DNA from: Pseudorhodobacter sp. PARRP1
Lineage (GTDB): Bacteria > Pseudomonadota > Alphaproteobacteria > Rhodobacterales > Rhodobacteraceae
DNA length: 64,000 nucleotides
Assembly: GCA_002256245.1 (NCBI GenBank)
Contig: NKIU01000002.1
Span: 62,001-126,000 of the forward strand
Direction of reading: 5' to 3'
This document shows, piece by piece, positions 8,650-18,372 of the stretch. How positions within the stretch are numbered: position 1 is the first letter of the stretch; each line of letters opens with the position of its first letter. Under the pieces are notes generated by a model that was not told the DNA's origin, made no database searches, and saw only the letters and a program-made list of their open reading frames with translations. The position numbers were made by a program, and so were the translations under genes.

Positions 8650-9569
8650 CCCCGGCGCTGGAGTTGAAAAACCTTTCCAAAACCTACCAGTTGCGCCAGT
8701 CGGGCGGCTTTTTTGCGCGCAGCACCGATCATCTGGCGGTCAACAACGTCTCGCTGACCCTGCCGCGCAATCAGATTTTGGGGCTGGTGGGCGAAAGTGG
8801 TTCGGGCAAAACCACCACGGGCATGATGGCGATGCGGTTGGTTGAACCCTCGGCGGGGCAAATTCTGGTGGGTGGCACCGATATCACCGCTTTGGGCCAT
8901 GCCGCACTGAAACCCTACCGGCGCAAGATGCAGGTGGTGTTTCAAGACAGCTATTCCGCGCTGGACCCGATGATGACCTTGGCACAGATCGTGGCGGAGC
9001 CGTTGCATATTCACGGGCTTGGCACGGGCGCAGAGCAAACCGAACAAGCCCTTGATATGCTGGTGAAAACCGGGCTGGATCACTCTTACGGCAACCGCTA
9101 TCCGCACGAGCTTTCCGGCGGTCAGCGCCAGCGCGTCGCCATCGCCCGCGCGCTTATCCTGCATCCCACAGTGCTGGTGGCCGATGAGCCGACCTCGGCG
9201 CTGGATGTGTCGGTGAAGGCGCAGATCATTAACTTGCTTTTGGATTTGCAGGCAGAGATGGGCCTGTCGATCCTGTTCATCAGCCATGATCTGTCGGTGG
9301 TGCGCTCCCTGACCGACAAGGTTGCGGTGATGTTTCAAGGCCGGATTGTCGAGGAAGCCACGACCGAGACGATCTTTACCGACGCCCGCCACCCCTATAC
9401 CCGCAGCCTGCTTGATGCGATTCCGGTGCTGAACCCGCGCGACCGCCGCGCCCGCACCTTCCTGACCCGCGCGCAGATCGAGGCCGCAACGCCCCGGCTT
9501 TCCGGGCAAGACGGCAGGCCTGAATTGCTCGACATAGCCCCCGGCCATAGATTGGAGGCGATCCGATGA
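8646..9569 (+). CDS. Peptide ABC transporter ATP-binding protein (DppF/OppF-like)
   Basis: A 307-residue second ATPase of the heterodimer. It has Walker A GESGSGKTT, Q-loop VVFQDSYSALDP, signature LSGGQRQRVAIARAL and Walker B VLVADEPTSALDV. An insertion near the N-terminus (QSGGFFARSTDHLAVNNVS) is the usual DppF/OppF feature. The C-terminus lacks the Cys-rich motif and is short. Start and stop overlap the neighbouring genes by 4 bp each, so the operon is tightly coupled. Confidence 0.9.
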   Translation: MTPALELKNLSKTYQLRQSGGFFARSTDHLAVNNVSLTLPRNQILGLVGESGSGKTTTGMMAMRLVEPSAGQILVGGTDITALGHAALKPYRRKMQVVFQDSYSALDPMMTLAQIVAEPLHIHGLGTGAEQTEQALDMLVKTGLDHSYGNRYPHELSGGQRQRVAIARALILHPTVLVADEPTSALDVSVKAQIINLLLDLQAEMGLSILFISHDLSVVRSLTDKVAVMFQGRIVEEATTETIFTDARHPYTRSLLDAIPVLNPRDRRARTFLTRAQIEAATPRLSGQDGRPELLDIAPGHRLEAIR

Positions 9570-10495
9570 TCCGCTATATCCTTGGCCGTCTGGCCTCCAT
9601 CTTGCTGACCTTCACGGTTGTGTCGGTGATCGTTTTTCTGATGATGCATGCCGTCCCCGGTGGGCCGTTTGATGGCAATGATATGCCGGTGAATGACGCG
9701 GTGAAGGCCAAGCTGAACGCCTCCCTCGGCCTCGATCAGCCGCTTTATGTGCAGTATTTCAAATACATGTGGGGCGTGCTGCACTTCGATTTCGGCATCC
9801 CCTTCCAATCGCCGGGCGAAACCGTGCTCGATCTTCTGGCCCGCGCCTGGCCGCCCAGCCTGATCCTCGGCGGCGCAGGCGTGCTGATCGGCGCGCCCTT
9901 GGGCATCCTGCTGGGCATGGCAGCCGCGCTGCGCCGCAACACATGGATCGACTATCTGGCCTCGGCCTTCGCCACGCTTGGCCTGACGATCCCGGTGTTC
10001 GTGATCTCGATGGCGCTGATCATGGTGTTCGCGGTCTGGCTGAACTGGTTGCCCGCCAGCGGTTGGGGCAAGCCAAACGCGTGGGTCTTGCCGATCATCG
10101 CCTATGCCGCGATCCCGATGGCGACCTATGCGCGCTACACCCGCAGCGCCATGCTGGACGTTTTGAACAAACCCTTCGTCACCGTGCTGCGCGCCAAGGG
10201 GCTGAGTGAACGCCGCATCATCTTCCAACACGTGCTGCGCAATGCCGCCTTGCCGATGGTCACGGTATTCCTGCCGATGTTCATCGGCACCGCCACAGGC
10301 TCGATCTTTGTCGAGGCGATGTTCCGGGTGCCGGGGCTTGGCGCATATTTTGTAAGCTCCATCGAGTTGCGCGACTATAGCCTTGAGATGGCGTTGATCC
10401 TGATGATCACCATGATGTTCTGCCTGGCCTACCTGATTTCCGACATCATCTATGCGCTGCTCAACCCCCGCATCCGGTTCGGAGAGCGCAAATGA
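9566..10495 (+). CDS. Peptide ABC transporter permease (DppB/OppB-like)
   Basis: A 309-residue inner-membrane permease with six predicted helices. The family-typical start is MIRYILGRLASILLTFTVVSVIVF, followed by a periplasmic loop (GLDQPLYVQYFKYMWGVLHFDFG). The EAA coupling loop with RAKGLSERRIIFQHVLRNAALP contacts the ATPases. It overlaps the next permease gene by 4 bp. Confidence 0.9.
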   Translation: MIRYILGRLASILLTFTVVSVIVFLMMHAVPGGPFDGNDMPVNDAVKAKLNASLGLDQPLYVQYFKYMWGVLHFDFGIPFQSPGETVLDLLARAWPPSLILGGAGVLIGAPLGILLGMAAALRRNTWIDYLASAFATLGLTIPVFVISMALIMVFAVWLNWLPASGWGKPNAWVLPIIAYAAIPMATYARYTRSAMLDVLNKPFVTVLRAKGLSERRIIFQHVLRNAALPMVTVFLPMFIGTATGSIFVEAMFRVPGLGAYFVSSIELRDYSLEMALILMITMMFCLAYLISDIIYALLNPRIRFGERK

Positions 10496-11352
10496 GCGAT
10501 ACCCCCCGCAGCCCGCTCTATTTTGCATGGCGGCGCTTTGCCGATAACAAGGCGGCTCTGGTCGCCGGAGCCATCCTTTTGCTGATCATCCTGATGGCGA
10601 TTTTCGCGCCGCTGATAGCCAAAACCGGCTATGCGGATCAGAAATTCCTGACCCAGGCCTATGCCTTCCCGCAAGCAGAGTTCTGGTTCGGCGTCGATGA
10701 TCTGGGCCGCGATTTCTTCACCCGCATCGTCTATGGCGCGCGGGTGTCGCTGACCATCGGCTTCACCGCCGCCGCCTTTTCGCTGGTCATCGGCATCCCC
10801 TTGGGGGCCATCGCGGGCTATTACGGCGGCCGCGCCGATTGGTGCGTGATGCGGCTGATCGAGTTGTTCTCGGTCGTGCCCCCCTTGCTGGCGGCGATGC
10901 TGCTCGGCGCATTAACCAACGGCGGCTTCCTGACCATCGTGCTGATTGCGGCTTTGTTCGGCTGGGTGCAGGTTTGCCTGCTGGTGCGCGCGCAAGTCAA
11001 AGCCATCGCGCAAAAGGAATTTGTCCGCGCCGCGCAAGCCCTTGGGGCAACACCCGGCTATATCATCCGCCGCCACCTGATCCCCAACGCGATCTCGCCG
11101 ATCATCGTGGGTTTCGTGCTGGCGATCCCGCTGGCGATGATGCTGGAGGCTTCGCTGTCTTTCCTTGGCATCGGCGTGCCGCCCCCCACGCCAAGCTGGG
11201 GGCAAATGATCAACGTGGGGATGAATTTCATGTATTTCTACTGGCACTTGGCGGTGTTCCCCACCGCCGCCCTTGCCATCACCGTGCTGGCCACCACCCT
11301 GTTTGGTGATGGCTTGCGAGACGCCCTAGACCCGACCCTGAAAGGGCGCTGA
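10492..11352 (+). CDS. Peptide ABC transporter permease (DppC/OppC-like)
   Basis: A 286-residue inner-membrane permease. It has the N-terminal OppC signature (AWRRFADNKAALVAGAILLLIILMAIFAPLI), GVDDLGRDFFTRIVYGARVSL, and the EAA loop ALGATPGYIIRRHLIPNAISP. It is the partner of the preceding permease. The following aminotransferase starts one base after its stop codon. Confidence 0.9.
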   Translation: MSDTPRSPLYFAWRRFADNKAALVAGAILLLIILMAIFAPLIAKTGYADQKFLTQAYAFPQAEFWFGVDDLGRDFFTRIVYGARVSLTIGFTAAAFSLVIGIPLGAIAGYYGGRADWCVMRLIELFSVVPPLLAAMLLGALTNGGFLTIVLIAALFGWVQVCLLVRAQVKAIAQKEFVRAAQALGATPGYIIRRHLIPNAISPIIVGFVLAIPLAMMLEASLSFLGIGVPPPTPSWGQMINVGMNFMYFYWHLAVFPTAALAITVLATTLFGDGLRDALDPTLKGR

Positions 11353-11353
11353 A

Positions 11354-12544
11354 TTGCAAAACCTTGATGCCTTCTTCCTGTTGCGCCCCGACGTGACCTT
11401 CCTGAACCACGGCTCTTTCGGCGCCTGCCCGCGCCCGGTGTTTGAGGAATATCAGCGCTGGCAGATGCAACTGGAAAGCCAGCCGGTGGCTTTCCTTGAC
11501 CCTGCGCGCGGGCTGTCCGGCTGGATGCGCGACGCCCGCACCGCGATGGCCGCAACCTTGGGCACCGCGCCTGACAACATCGTCGGGTTAACCAATGCCA
11601 CCTATGCGCTGAACATCGTGGCGCAATCGCTGGACTTGCGCCCCGGCGATGAAATCCTGACCACCGATCACGAATATGCAGCACTCGAGAAAACCTGGGC
11701 CTATGTCTGCCGCAACACCGGGGCGGTGATCAAAACCGTGCAAGTGCCGCTGCCGCTGACCGATGAGGCGCAGTTCACGGATGCCATCCTTGCAGGCATG
11801 ACCGACAAAACCCGCGTGCTGTTTCTAAGCCACATCACCTCGGCCACCGCCCTTGTGTTCCCGATCGCGCGCACGGTGGCAGAGGCCCGCAGCCGCGGCA
11901 TCTACACCGTGATCGACGGGGCGCACACCCCCGGCCATATCCCGCTGAACCTTGACGCGCTCGATGCCGATTTCTACGCGGGCAACTGCCACAAATGGAT
12001 CATGGCCCCAAAGGGCAGCGCCTTCCTGCATGTCCGCCCCGCCTTGCAAGCCATGCTGAACCCGCTGGTGATCAGCCACGGCTGGACGGCGGATGCCAAA
12101 TTGCCCGGCACCAAGGGCGTATTCGGCAACTCGCCCTTTATCGACGGGCTGGAAATGCAGGGCACCCGCGACCCTTCGGCATGGCTTGCCGTGCCCGCAG
12201 CCCTGCAATTCCGCCAAGATCACGATTGGGACAAGGTCGCCAAAGCCTGCCAAGCGCTTGCGCAGGAAACCGCCGCCCGCGTGCGTGCGATCACGCATCT
12301 GCCCGCGCTCAGCAGCCCCGCCTTCTGCGCGCCGCAAATGGTGTCGATGCCGGTGCCCCGCTGCGATCCGGCGGCGCTCAAGACCCGGCTTTACGATGAT
12401 TACCAGATCGAAATCCCGTGCTTTGATTGGCAGGATCACACCATCGCGCGGGTGTCGGTGCAGGGCTACAATACCGAAAGCCAGATGGACCATCTGGTAA
12501 CGGCCTTGACAGAAATCCTGCCGCAGTTATCTGCCAAGACGTAA
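11354..12544 (+). CDS. Class V PLP-dependent aminotransferase (isopenicillin-N epimerase-like)
   Basis: A 396-residue fold-type I PLP enzyme. NHGSFGACPRPVFEEYQRWQ at the N-terminus is typical of the CefD-like branch. Asp188 (VIDGAH) should pair with the pyridine nitrogen, and Lys214 in NCHKWIMAPKG should form the Schiff base. It starts with a TTG one base after the permease stop, so it is translated as part of the peptide transporter operon. Members of this branch include epimerases, cysteine desulfurase relatives and lyases. The reaction here is unknown; the context suggests processing of an imported amino acid or peptide-derived compound. Confidence 0.82.
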   Translation: MQNLDAFFLLRPDVTFLNHGSFGACPRPVFEEYQRWQMQLESQPVAFLDPARGLSGWMRDARTAMAATLGTAPDNIVGLTNATYALNIVAQSLDLRPGDEILTTDHEYAALEKTWAYVCRNTGAVIKTVQVPLPLTDEAQFTDAILAGMTDKTRVLFLSHITSATALVFPIARTVAEARSRGIYTVIDGAHTPGHIPLNLDALDADFYAGNCHKWIMAPKGSAFLHVRPALQAMLNPLVISHGWTADAKLPGTKGVFGNSPFIDGLEMQGTRDPSAWLAVPAALQFRQDHDWDKVAKACQALAQETAARVRAITHLPALSSPAFCAPQMVSMPVPRCDPAALKTRLYDDYQIEIPCFDWQDHTIARVSVQGYNTESQMDHLVTALTEILPQLSAKT

Positions 12545-12572
12545 GCGCGCACCCCCGCGCACCGGAGAGATC

Positions 12573-13298
12573 ATGTCGCGCGCAGCCATCCGCTATCTAG
12601 AACCCATCGAGGCCCCCTCGCGCGGTGTCGCGGTGCTCGATGCCTTGGCCGAGATGATCGAACGCGCGGGCCTGCAGGTGGGTGATCGCCTGCCGCCCGA
12701 AGTCTCGATTGCGGCCGCCTTGGGGGTAGGGCGCTCGACCATCCGCGAGGCACTCAACCGCTGGGAAGGTTTGGGGATCATCCGCCGCCGCCGCGGTGAT
12801 GGCACGTATCTCACCGCCAAAGTGCAAACCTCGCAAGGCCCGCTGCCGACAATGATCCAACTGGAAGGCGAGGCGATCCTGCGCCTCTTGGACATGCGCC
12901 GGGTGATCGAATCCGGCACGGTGCGCCGCGCAGCGCAGAACGCCACCCTTGCGCAGCGCCAACAGATCAGCCGCCTGTGCGATGCGTTGTTGCAGATTGT
13001 CGATACCGGCCAGCCCTACCGCGCCGCCGATATGGCCTTCCACAGTGCGATTTGTGACGCCACAGGCAACCCGATGTTCGGGCAAGTGCTGGCGAAAATG
13101 GATGACGCACTCGAGCGTTCCGCCGAATCGCCGTTTTCGGTGCCGGGCTTTGGTCTGGCAAGCTTCCCGCCGCACCGCGATCTGGCCAATGCCATCGTCG
13201 CAGGCGACCCGGATGCCGCCGAGGCCGCGATCAACACCATCCTCGATTCCGTCGAATCCGAAATCCGCCAGATCATTGCCCCCGCGCAAACGCGCTAA
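12573..13298 (+). CDS. GntR-family (FCD/FadR-type) transcriptional regulator
   Basis: A 241-residue repressor-type protein. Residues about 15-80 form the winged helix-turn-helix (GLQVGDRLPPEVSIAAALGVGRSTIREALNRWEGLGIIRRRRGDGTYL). The rest is an all-helical FCD ligand domain with metal-binding candidates in DMAFHSAICDATGN and PHRDLANAIVAGD. A GGAGA site precedes the ATG. It follows the aminotransferase by 28 bp and is probably the last gene of the peptide-transport operon and its local regulator. The effector is unknown. Confidence 0.85.
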   Translation: MSRAAIRYLEPIEAPSRGVAVLDALAEMIERAGLQVGDRLPPEVSIAAALGVGRSTIREALNRWEGLGIIRRRRGDGTYLTAKVQTSQGPLPTMIQLEGEAILRLLDMRRVIESGTVRRAAQNATLAQRQQISRLCDALLQIVDTGQPYRAADMAFHSAICDATGNPMFGQVLAKMDDALERSAESPFSVPGFGLASFPPHRDLANAIVAGDPDAAEAAINTILDSVESEIRQIIAPAQTR

Positions 13299-13372
13299 AA
13301 TTTGTCTAAAATTTCTTCATCTTGGTGAAAATACTCCACGGGGGTCCCGGGGGTGTGAAACCCCCGGCGATC
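13299..13372 (+). repeat. Dispersed intergenic repeat, copy 2
   Basis: It begins TTTGTCTAAAATT, then TCATC-N7-AAATACTCC, then a hairpin of CCGGGGG and CCCCCGG around TGTGAAA (13347-13367). It lies between two convergent genes (GntR gene and dadA), where it could also terminate transcription. Confidence 0.7.
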
Positions 13373-13380
13373 AGCCCCAA

Positions 13381-14640
13381 TCACGCCGCCTGATAGCGCG
13401 CATAGCCCAGATCCGCAGTCTCGATATCCGCAGCTTTGCCCGACACCAAATCCGCCAACACCCGGCCCGACCCTGCCGCCATCGTCCAGCCCAAGGTGCC
13501 GTGCCCGGTGTTCAGGAACAGGTTCGAAATCGGTGAGCGGCCCAAGATCGGCGTGCCATCCGGCGTCATCGGGCGCAAGCCACACCAGAAGGTCGCGCGG
13601 GATTGATCGCCCGCGCCGCCGAACAGGTCTTCCACCGAATGCACCAAAGTATCGCGGCGCTTCTGGTGCAGCGTCATGTCAAACCCGGCAATCTCGGCCA
13701 TCCCACCGACTCGGATACGGTCGCCCAACCGGGTGATCGCGATTTTATAGGTCTCATCCATCACGGTTGATTCGGGCGCAAGGCTCGCGTCCACAATCGG
13801 CACGGTGATCGAATAGCCCTTCACCGGATAGACCGGCAGCTTGATCCCCAAGGGCCGCGCCAGCAGCGGCGAGAATGACCCAAGCGCCAGCACGAACGCA
13901 TCCGCCGTCATCCGCCCGGCCGAGGTTTGCACCGCCGCAATCTTGCCGTCCTCAGCCTCCAGCCGGTCAATCCGCACGCCGTAACGGAACGTCACCCCGG
14001 CGGCGATCGCCATATCCTGCAAGCTGTTGGTGAACTTGAAACAGTCGCCCGTCTCATCGCCCGGCAACAAAAGCCCGCCCGCAATCGCATCGCGGCGCGC
14101 GGCCAGACCCGGCTCGGCGCGAATGCAGCCATCGGCGTCCAGCACCTCAAACGGCACGCCATCGGCCTTTAACACCTTGATATCCTTGTAGGCCCCATCA
14201 ACCTGCTTTTGCGTGCGGAACAGTTGCAACGTGCCCTGCATCCGCTCGTCATAAGAAATCCCGGTGTCGCGGCGCAAATCCATCAGGCAATCGCGGCTGT
14301 ATTCGGCCAGCCGCACCATGCGGCTTTTGTTCACGCCGTAAGCCGCCGATGTGCAGTTCATCAGCATCCGCATCACCCAGGAAATCTTCGCCAGATCGGG
14401 CGCAGGCTGAATGATCAGCGGCGCGTGGCGCATGAACAGCCATTTCATCGCCTTGGCAGGGATACCGGGCGCCGCCCAAGGGCTGGCATAGCCGGGGCTG
14501 ATCTCGCCCGCGTTGCCAAAGCTGGTTTCCAGCGCCGGGCCAGACTGCCGGTCAATCACCGTCACCTCATGCCCGGCTTTCGCCAGATACCACGCCGAGG
14601 TGACACCAATGACACCCGCGCCGAGAATGACGATCTTCAT
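13381..14640 (-). CDS. dadA: D-amino acid dehydrogenase
   Basis: A 419-residue FAD-dependent dehydrogenase that oxidatively deaminates D-amino acids (mainly D-alanine) and passes electrons to the quinone pool. The N-terminal dinucleotide fold is [20 protein letters not shown] with an acidic residue ending the second strand (TVIDRQ). DadA features include [21 protein letters not shown] and the C-terminal [23 protein letters not shown]. The start was taken at the ATG ending at 14640, which begins the fold exactly; the frame stays open upstream. It is divergent from a polyamine-type ABC operon. No alanine racemase gene is adjacent. Confidence 0.88.
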   Translation of the reverse strand: MKIVILGAGVIGVTSAWYLAKAGHEVTVIDRQSGPALETSFGNAGEISPGYASPWAAPGIPAKAMKWLFMRHAPLIIQPAPDLAKISWVMRMLMNCTSAAYGVNKSRMVRLAEYSRDCLMDLRRDTGISYDERMQGTLQLFRTQKQVDGAYKDIKVLKADGVPFEVLDADGCIRAEPGLAARRDAIAGGLLLPGDETGDCFKFTNSLQDMAIAAGVTFRYGVRIDRLEAEDGKIAAVQTSAGRMTADAFVLALGSFSPLLARPLGIKLPVYPVKGYSITVPIVDASLAPESTVMDETYKIAITRLGDRIRVGGMAEIAGFDMTLHQKRRDTLVHSVEDLFGGAGDQSRATFWCGLRPMTPDGTPILGRSPISNLFLNTGHGTLGWTMAAGSGRVLADLVSGKAADIETADLGYARYQAA

Positions 14641-15121
14641 ATGCAACCCCTTGGTGTAGCGTTCCTGCTGTTGCATCGCAGCATAGCGGAAATCTGTGGA
14701 AGGAGTTTGAAATGTCATCGGCCATTCGTGGCAAAATCAGAAGATAATTCGAACATCTGACGTAAAGATGAAATTATAGGCGATCTATGTAAGGTTACGC
14801 CGCATATCGCACCTTTTGCGCCTGCGCGTTTTGCCCGGCAGCGCAAGAATAACAATGCCGCGCCGCGGCAAGATACAGCGCGGCGCACGCGTCTGGCTGC
14901 CTGATTTGCATGCATTTGCCCCGGCAAGATCATAATCGCGCGGTTTCTTGATCAGCCAATCAACAACGGCTGTTGACACAATCCCCCTGCTCAGGAGTAG
15001 GCTTCGCGCATGGCTCTGGTGCGCCGTCATAAAACTGTCATGTTGCCGGAGTTTCTAACACAAGATGCGCCAAGCATCTGCTGCCATCCGCGCCAAGCGG
15101 ATCAACAATAGGGAGACGTTC
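14641..15121. other. Intergenic region between dadA and the polyamine-type ABC operon
   Basis: About 480 bp with lower GC near dadA (14690-14800, A/T-rich stretches such as GAAATTATAGG). It presumably carries both divergent promoters. The ABC operon RBS (GGGAGA) is at its right end. Short open frames here have no coding character. No clear named operator was recognised. Confidence 0.5.
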
Positions 15122-16246
15122 GTGAAAAAAGATATGTCAATGAACCGCCGCAGTTTTCTGAAGACCTCGGCCGCAGGCTTGGGCGCTTTGGCGGCACCGT
15201 CGATCATCTCGTCGAAGGCACTGGCCTCGTCGGGCGAGCTGAACTTTACCGGCTGGGCTGGCTATGACAAACTGGCCGCCGAAGTGTTCCCGGCCTTCAC
15301 CGCTGCCACCGGCATCAAGGTGAATTTCAAGGAACTTCCCGACCAAGACACCATGTTCGGTGAAGCCAAAGTCGCGCTGGAAGCAGGCGGCATGGACGTG
15401 ACCGAGCCGACCGTCGAACGTGTGGGCGCGTGGAATTCCAACGGCCTGATCCAGCCGTGGGACGAATCGAAACTGGCGCTCGACAACTACCTGCCGGGCC
15501 TGATCGACGGCAACGCGGCAACCCTTGCCCGCGTTGACGGCAAGCTGATGTTCGCGCCTTCCAACTGGGGCACCGAATCGCTGGTGGTGAACACCGCTGA
15601 TGCAAAACTGTCGTCGCCGCCGTCGCTGGGCGATCTGTTCAACGCCGACAATCAGGCAACCCTGCGCCCGCACTCGGCGCTGGCTGCGATGGGCCGCTAT
15701 CTTGACGGTCAAGGCAAACTGCCGTTCCCGTGGATCGAAGGCTACAGCGACATGGCAAAGATGACCCAACTGTGGGACATCGCGCTGGCCGAAGCCGTCA
15801 AAGCCAAGGGCAACGTCGTGCAGTGGTGGTCGGGCGAGAACGAGGCCAACGCAGGCTTCACCGCCAACGGCGCCACCGTGGGCCTGTGCTGGGATTCCAC
15901 CGGCTACAACCTGCGCAACGATGGCTACAGCTATCTTGCCCCGGTCGAAGGTGCCTTTGCATGGAACCAGGGCTTTGTGCTGATGAAGAACGCCGTCAAC
16001 GTCGATCAGGCGCATGAATTCGCCAAGTTCGTCTCGACCGCCGAAGGTGCTGCAATGTGGGCAACCGCGTTCTCGGCCAACCCGGTTGGCAAGGGCGGCT
16101 ATGACAAGATGGGCCCGGATGTTGCCAAATACTACGGCGATTTCCTGACCGAAGAAACCTCTGCCAAACTGTGGTGGTGGCCGGCACAATCGGCAGAATT
16201 CCTGACCAAGCGGGCGGAATATGCTGATAAATACAAGGCCGCGTAA
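15122..16246 (+). CDS. Polyamine-type ABC transporter substrate-binding protein (Tat-exported)
   Basis: A 374-residue extracellular solute-binding protein of the PotD/PotF-like family. The GTG at 15122 lies 7 nt after GGGAGA; the ATGs at 15134 and 15140 are alternatives. NRRSFLKTSAAGLGALAAP is a twin-arginine signal, so it is probably exported folded. The mature part has LNFTGWAGYDKLAAEVFPAFTAATGIKVNF and a WWPAQSAEF tail typical of polyamine or related cation binders. It is the first gene of a four-gene operon, followed by a hairpin. The ligand could be a polyamine, an amino acid derivative or another amine. Confidence 0.85.
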   Translation: MKKDMSMNRRSFLKTSAAGLGALAAPSIISSKALASSGELNFTGWAGYDKLAAEVFPAFTAATGIKVNFKELPDQDTMFGEAKVALEAGGMDVTEPTVERVGAWNSNGLIQPWDESKLALDNYLPGLIDGNAATLARVDGKLMFAPSNWGTESLVVNTADAKLSSPPSLGDLFNADNQATLRPHSALAAMGRYLDGQGKLPFPWIEGYSDMAKMTQLWDIALAEAVKAKGNVVQWWSGENEANAGFTANGATVGLCWDSTGYNLRNDGYSYLAPVEGAFAWNQGFVLMKNAVNVDQAHEFAKFVSTAEGAAMWATAFSANPVGKGGYDKMGPDVAKYYGDFLTEETSAKLWWWPAQSAEFLTKRAEYADKYKAA

Positions 16247-16264
16247 GCCTTCAGCCTGACACTG

Positions 16265-16297
16265 ACGCCGGGTCCGCAAGGGCCCGGCGTTGATATT
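16265..16297 (+). terminator. Intra-operon terminator-like hairpin
   Basis: ACGCCGGGTCC (16265-16275) pairs with GGGCCCGGCGT (16280-16290) around a GCAA tetraloop, followed by TTGATATTT. It lies after the binding-protein gene and before the ATPase gene, the same arrangement as in the peptide operon at 7.65 kb. Confidence 0.7.
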
Positions 16298-16353
16298 TCT
16301 GCGGCCTAAGTTGGGGCCTCATAACAAAAACACATCAGGGGGAAAGACGATCC

Positions 16354-17436
16354 ATGAGTGCAGGGATTGATCTTCAGAATGTATGCTGCGATTTCGGAAA
16401 CTTCCGCGCGGTGGATAACGCCAATATCTCGATCAAACCCGGCGAGTTCTTTTCGTTTCTTGGGCCGTCTGGCTGTGGCAAGACCACGATCCTGCGGATG
16501 ATTTCGGGCTTTATCGAACCCACCGCAGGCAGCATCAAGATCGGCGGCAAGGATATGAAGGGCCAGCGCCCGAACCAGCGCCCGACCGCGCTGATTTTCC
16601 AGAACCTTGCGCTGTTTCCGCTGATGTCGATCTGGGAGAACATCTCGTTTGGTCTGGAAGTGCGTGGGGTCGATAAGGCCACCCGCCGCGCCAAGGCCGA
16701 GGCGCTGCTGGAGATGGTCGATCTGCCAGGTGCTGCCGACAAGATGGTCAGCCAGCTTTCGGGCGGGCAGAAACAACGCGTCGCCATCGCCCGCGCTTTG
16801 GCCGTCGAACCCGCCGTGATGCTGCTGGACGAGCCGTTGTCGGCCCTCGATCTCAAGCTGCGCCAGCACATGCGGGCCGAACTCCGCGCGATCCAGAAGC
16901 GCACGGGCGTGACCTTCATCTACATCACCCATGATCAGGGCGAGGCGCTCGCCATGTCCGACCGTGTTGGCGTGATGAGCCAGGGCCGCATCCAGCAAGT
17001 CGCCAATCCGCGCGATATCTACAACAACCCGGTCAACGGGTTCGTGGCGTCTTTTGTGGGCGAAAACAACATCTTCGCAGGCTCGGTCAACACCGCCGCC
17101 GAGGGCATGGCGGGTTTTGACACAGCGCTTGGCCCGTTCCGCGCGCGCTTAGGTGAACTGGCCAAGGGTGGCAACCTGAAACTTTACGTCCGCCCCGAGC
17201 ACACCATCCTGTCGGAAACCGCAGCCGCCGAAAATTCGGTGCCGGTGACGGTTTCCGAAGTCTCGTTCGAGGGCGCGTTCATCGCGGTGCATGGCAAAAC
17301 CGCCAGCGGCCAGACCATCGTGGCCGAGTTGCGCAACGATGGCTCGGCCACCGTGCCCGAAATCGGCACCGCTCGGTTTGCGCATTTCAACGCAGCCCAC
17401 GCGGCCATTCTGCCCGACAGCACCGTGGGGGCTTAG
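16354..17436 (+). CDS. Polyamine-type ABC transporter ATP-binding protein (PotA-like)
   Basis: A 360-residue ATPase. Walker A is GPSGCGKTT, the Q-loop region is IFQNLALFPLMSIWENI, the signature is LSGGQKQRVAIARAL and Walker B is VMLLDEPLSALD. The C-terminal about 120 residues form a TOBE/MOP-type regulatory domain (LKLYVRPEHTILSE). AGGGGGAAAG precedes the ATG. It is followed directly by the first permease gene. Confidence 0.9.
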   Translation: MSAGIDLQNVCCDFGNFRAVDNANISIKPGEFFSFLGPSGCGKTTILRMISGFIEPTAGSIKIGGKDMKGQRPNQRPTALIFQNLALFPLMSIWENISFGLEVRGVDKATRRAKAEALLEMVDLPGAADKMVSQLSGGQKQRVAIARALAVEPAVMLLDEPLSALDLKLRQHMRAELRAIQKRTGVTFIYITHDQGEALAMSDRVGVMSQGRIQQVANPRDIYNNPVNGFVASFVGENNIFAGSVNTAAEGMAGFDTALGPFRARLGELAKGGNLKLYVRPEHTILSETAAAENSVPVTVSEVSFEGAFIAVHGKTASGQTIVAELRNDGSATVPEIGTARFAHFNAAHAAILPDSTVGA

Positions 17437-18360
17437 ATGAGCAACATGATCCGCCGCTATGGCGCAGCGCTGACCCTGCTGATCTGCCTGCTCACCGCGT
17501 TCTGGCTGTTGATGCTGGTGATCATGCCCAACATCACCCTGCTGGAAAGTTCTTTCCGCCCGTATCTGCCCGTCACCGAGATCGGCGGGCCGAAGGATGT
17601 CTATACCGCTGCCAACTACATGAAAGTGTTCAACGGCGATGTCGAGGTTTCGCCTTTGGGCTTCACCTTTCATCTGCCCGTGCATGTGCTGACGTTTTCG
17701 CTGACCATCTTCTACTCGGTTGTGGTCACGCTGATCTGCTTTCTGCTGGCCTATCCGCTGGCCTATTTCATGGCAAAAATCCTGAACCCGCGCAGCCTGC
17801 CCACGATGTTTTTGCTGCTGTTCGTCCCCCTCTGGGTGTCCGAGGTTTTGCGCGCCTTTGCGTGGTGGATCATTCTGGCACTGAAAGGCCCGCTGTCTTG
17901 GGCGCTGGTCAACCTGCATATCATCGACAAGGAAGTGCGCTGGATCACGGGCTATAACGGCGTGATGATCGGGCTGGTCTATACCTATGTGTTGTTCATG
18001 ATCTTCCCGGTGTTCAACGCGATTTCCTCGCTCGACAGCAACCAGATCGAAGCCGCAGAAGACCTTGGCGCGCCGTGGTGGCGCATCCATTGGCGCATCG
18101 TGCTGCCCCATGCCAAACCCGGCATCGCATCCGGTGCGGTGATGGTGTTCATGCTGTCGGCAGGCTCGCTTCTGGTGCCGTCGATCTTGGGCTCGACCAC
18201 CTCGCAATGGTTCACCCAAACGGTGCAGCAATGGATGCTGGATGCGCTGGATTGGAACACCGCCGCGGCTTACGCCTTCTTGCTGCTGATCATGTGCACC
18301 TTGTTCGTCAGCGTGGTGATGAAGATCTTCCGCGTCAAACTTTCCGACATCGCGAATTGA
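17437..18360 (+). CDS. Polyamine-type ABC transporter permease (PotB-like)
   Basis: A 307-residue inner-membrane permease starting immediately after the ATPase stop codon. Six predicted helices, with the BPD_transp_1 coupling loop EAAEDLGAPWWRIHWRIVLPHAKPG. Length and the long first periplasmic loop match PotB. It pairs with the next gene. Confidence 0.9.
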   Translation: MSNMIRRYGAALTLLICLLTAFWLLMLVIMPNITLLESSFRPYLPVTEIGGPKDVYTAANYMKVFNGDVEVSPLGFTFHLPVHVLTFSLTIFYSVVVTLICFLLAYPLAYFMAKILNPRSLPTMFLLLFVPLWVSEVLRAFAWWIILALKGPLSWALVNLHIIDKEVRWITGYNGVMIGLVYTYVLFMIFPVFNAISSLDSNQIEAAEDLGAPWWRIHWRIVLPHAKPGIASGAVMVFMLSAGSLLVPSILGSTTSQWFTQTVQQWMLDALDWNTAAAYAFLLLIMCTLFVSVVMKIFRVKLSDIAN

Positions 18361-18372
18361 GGGGGCAAAACC

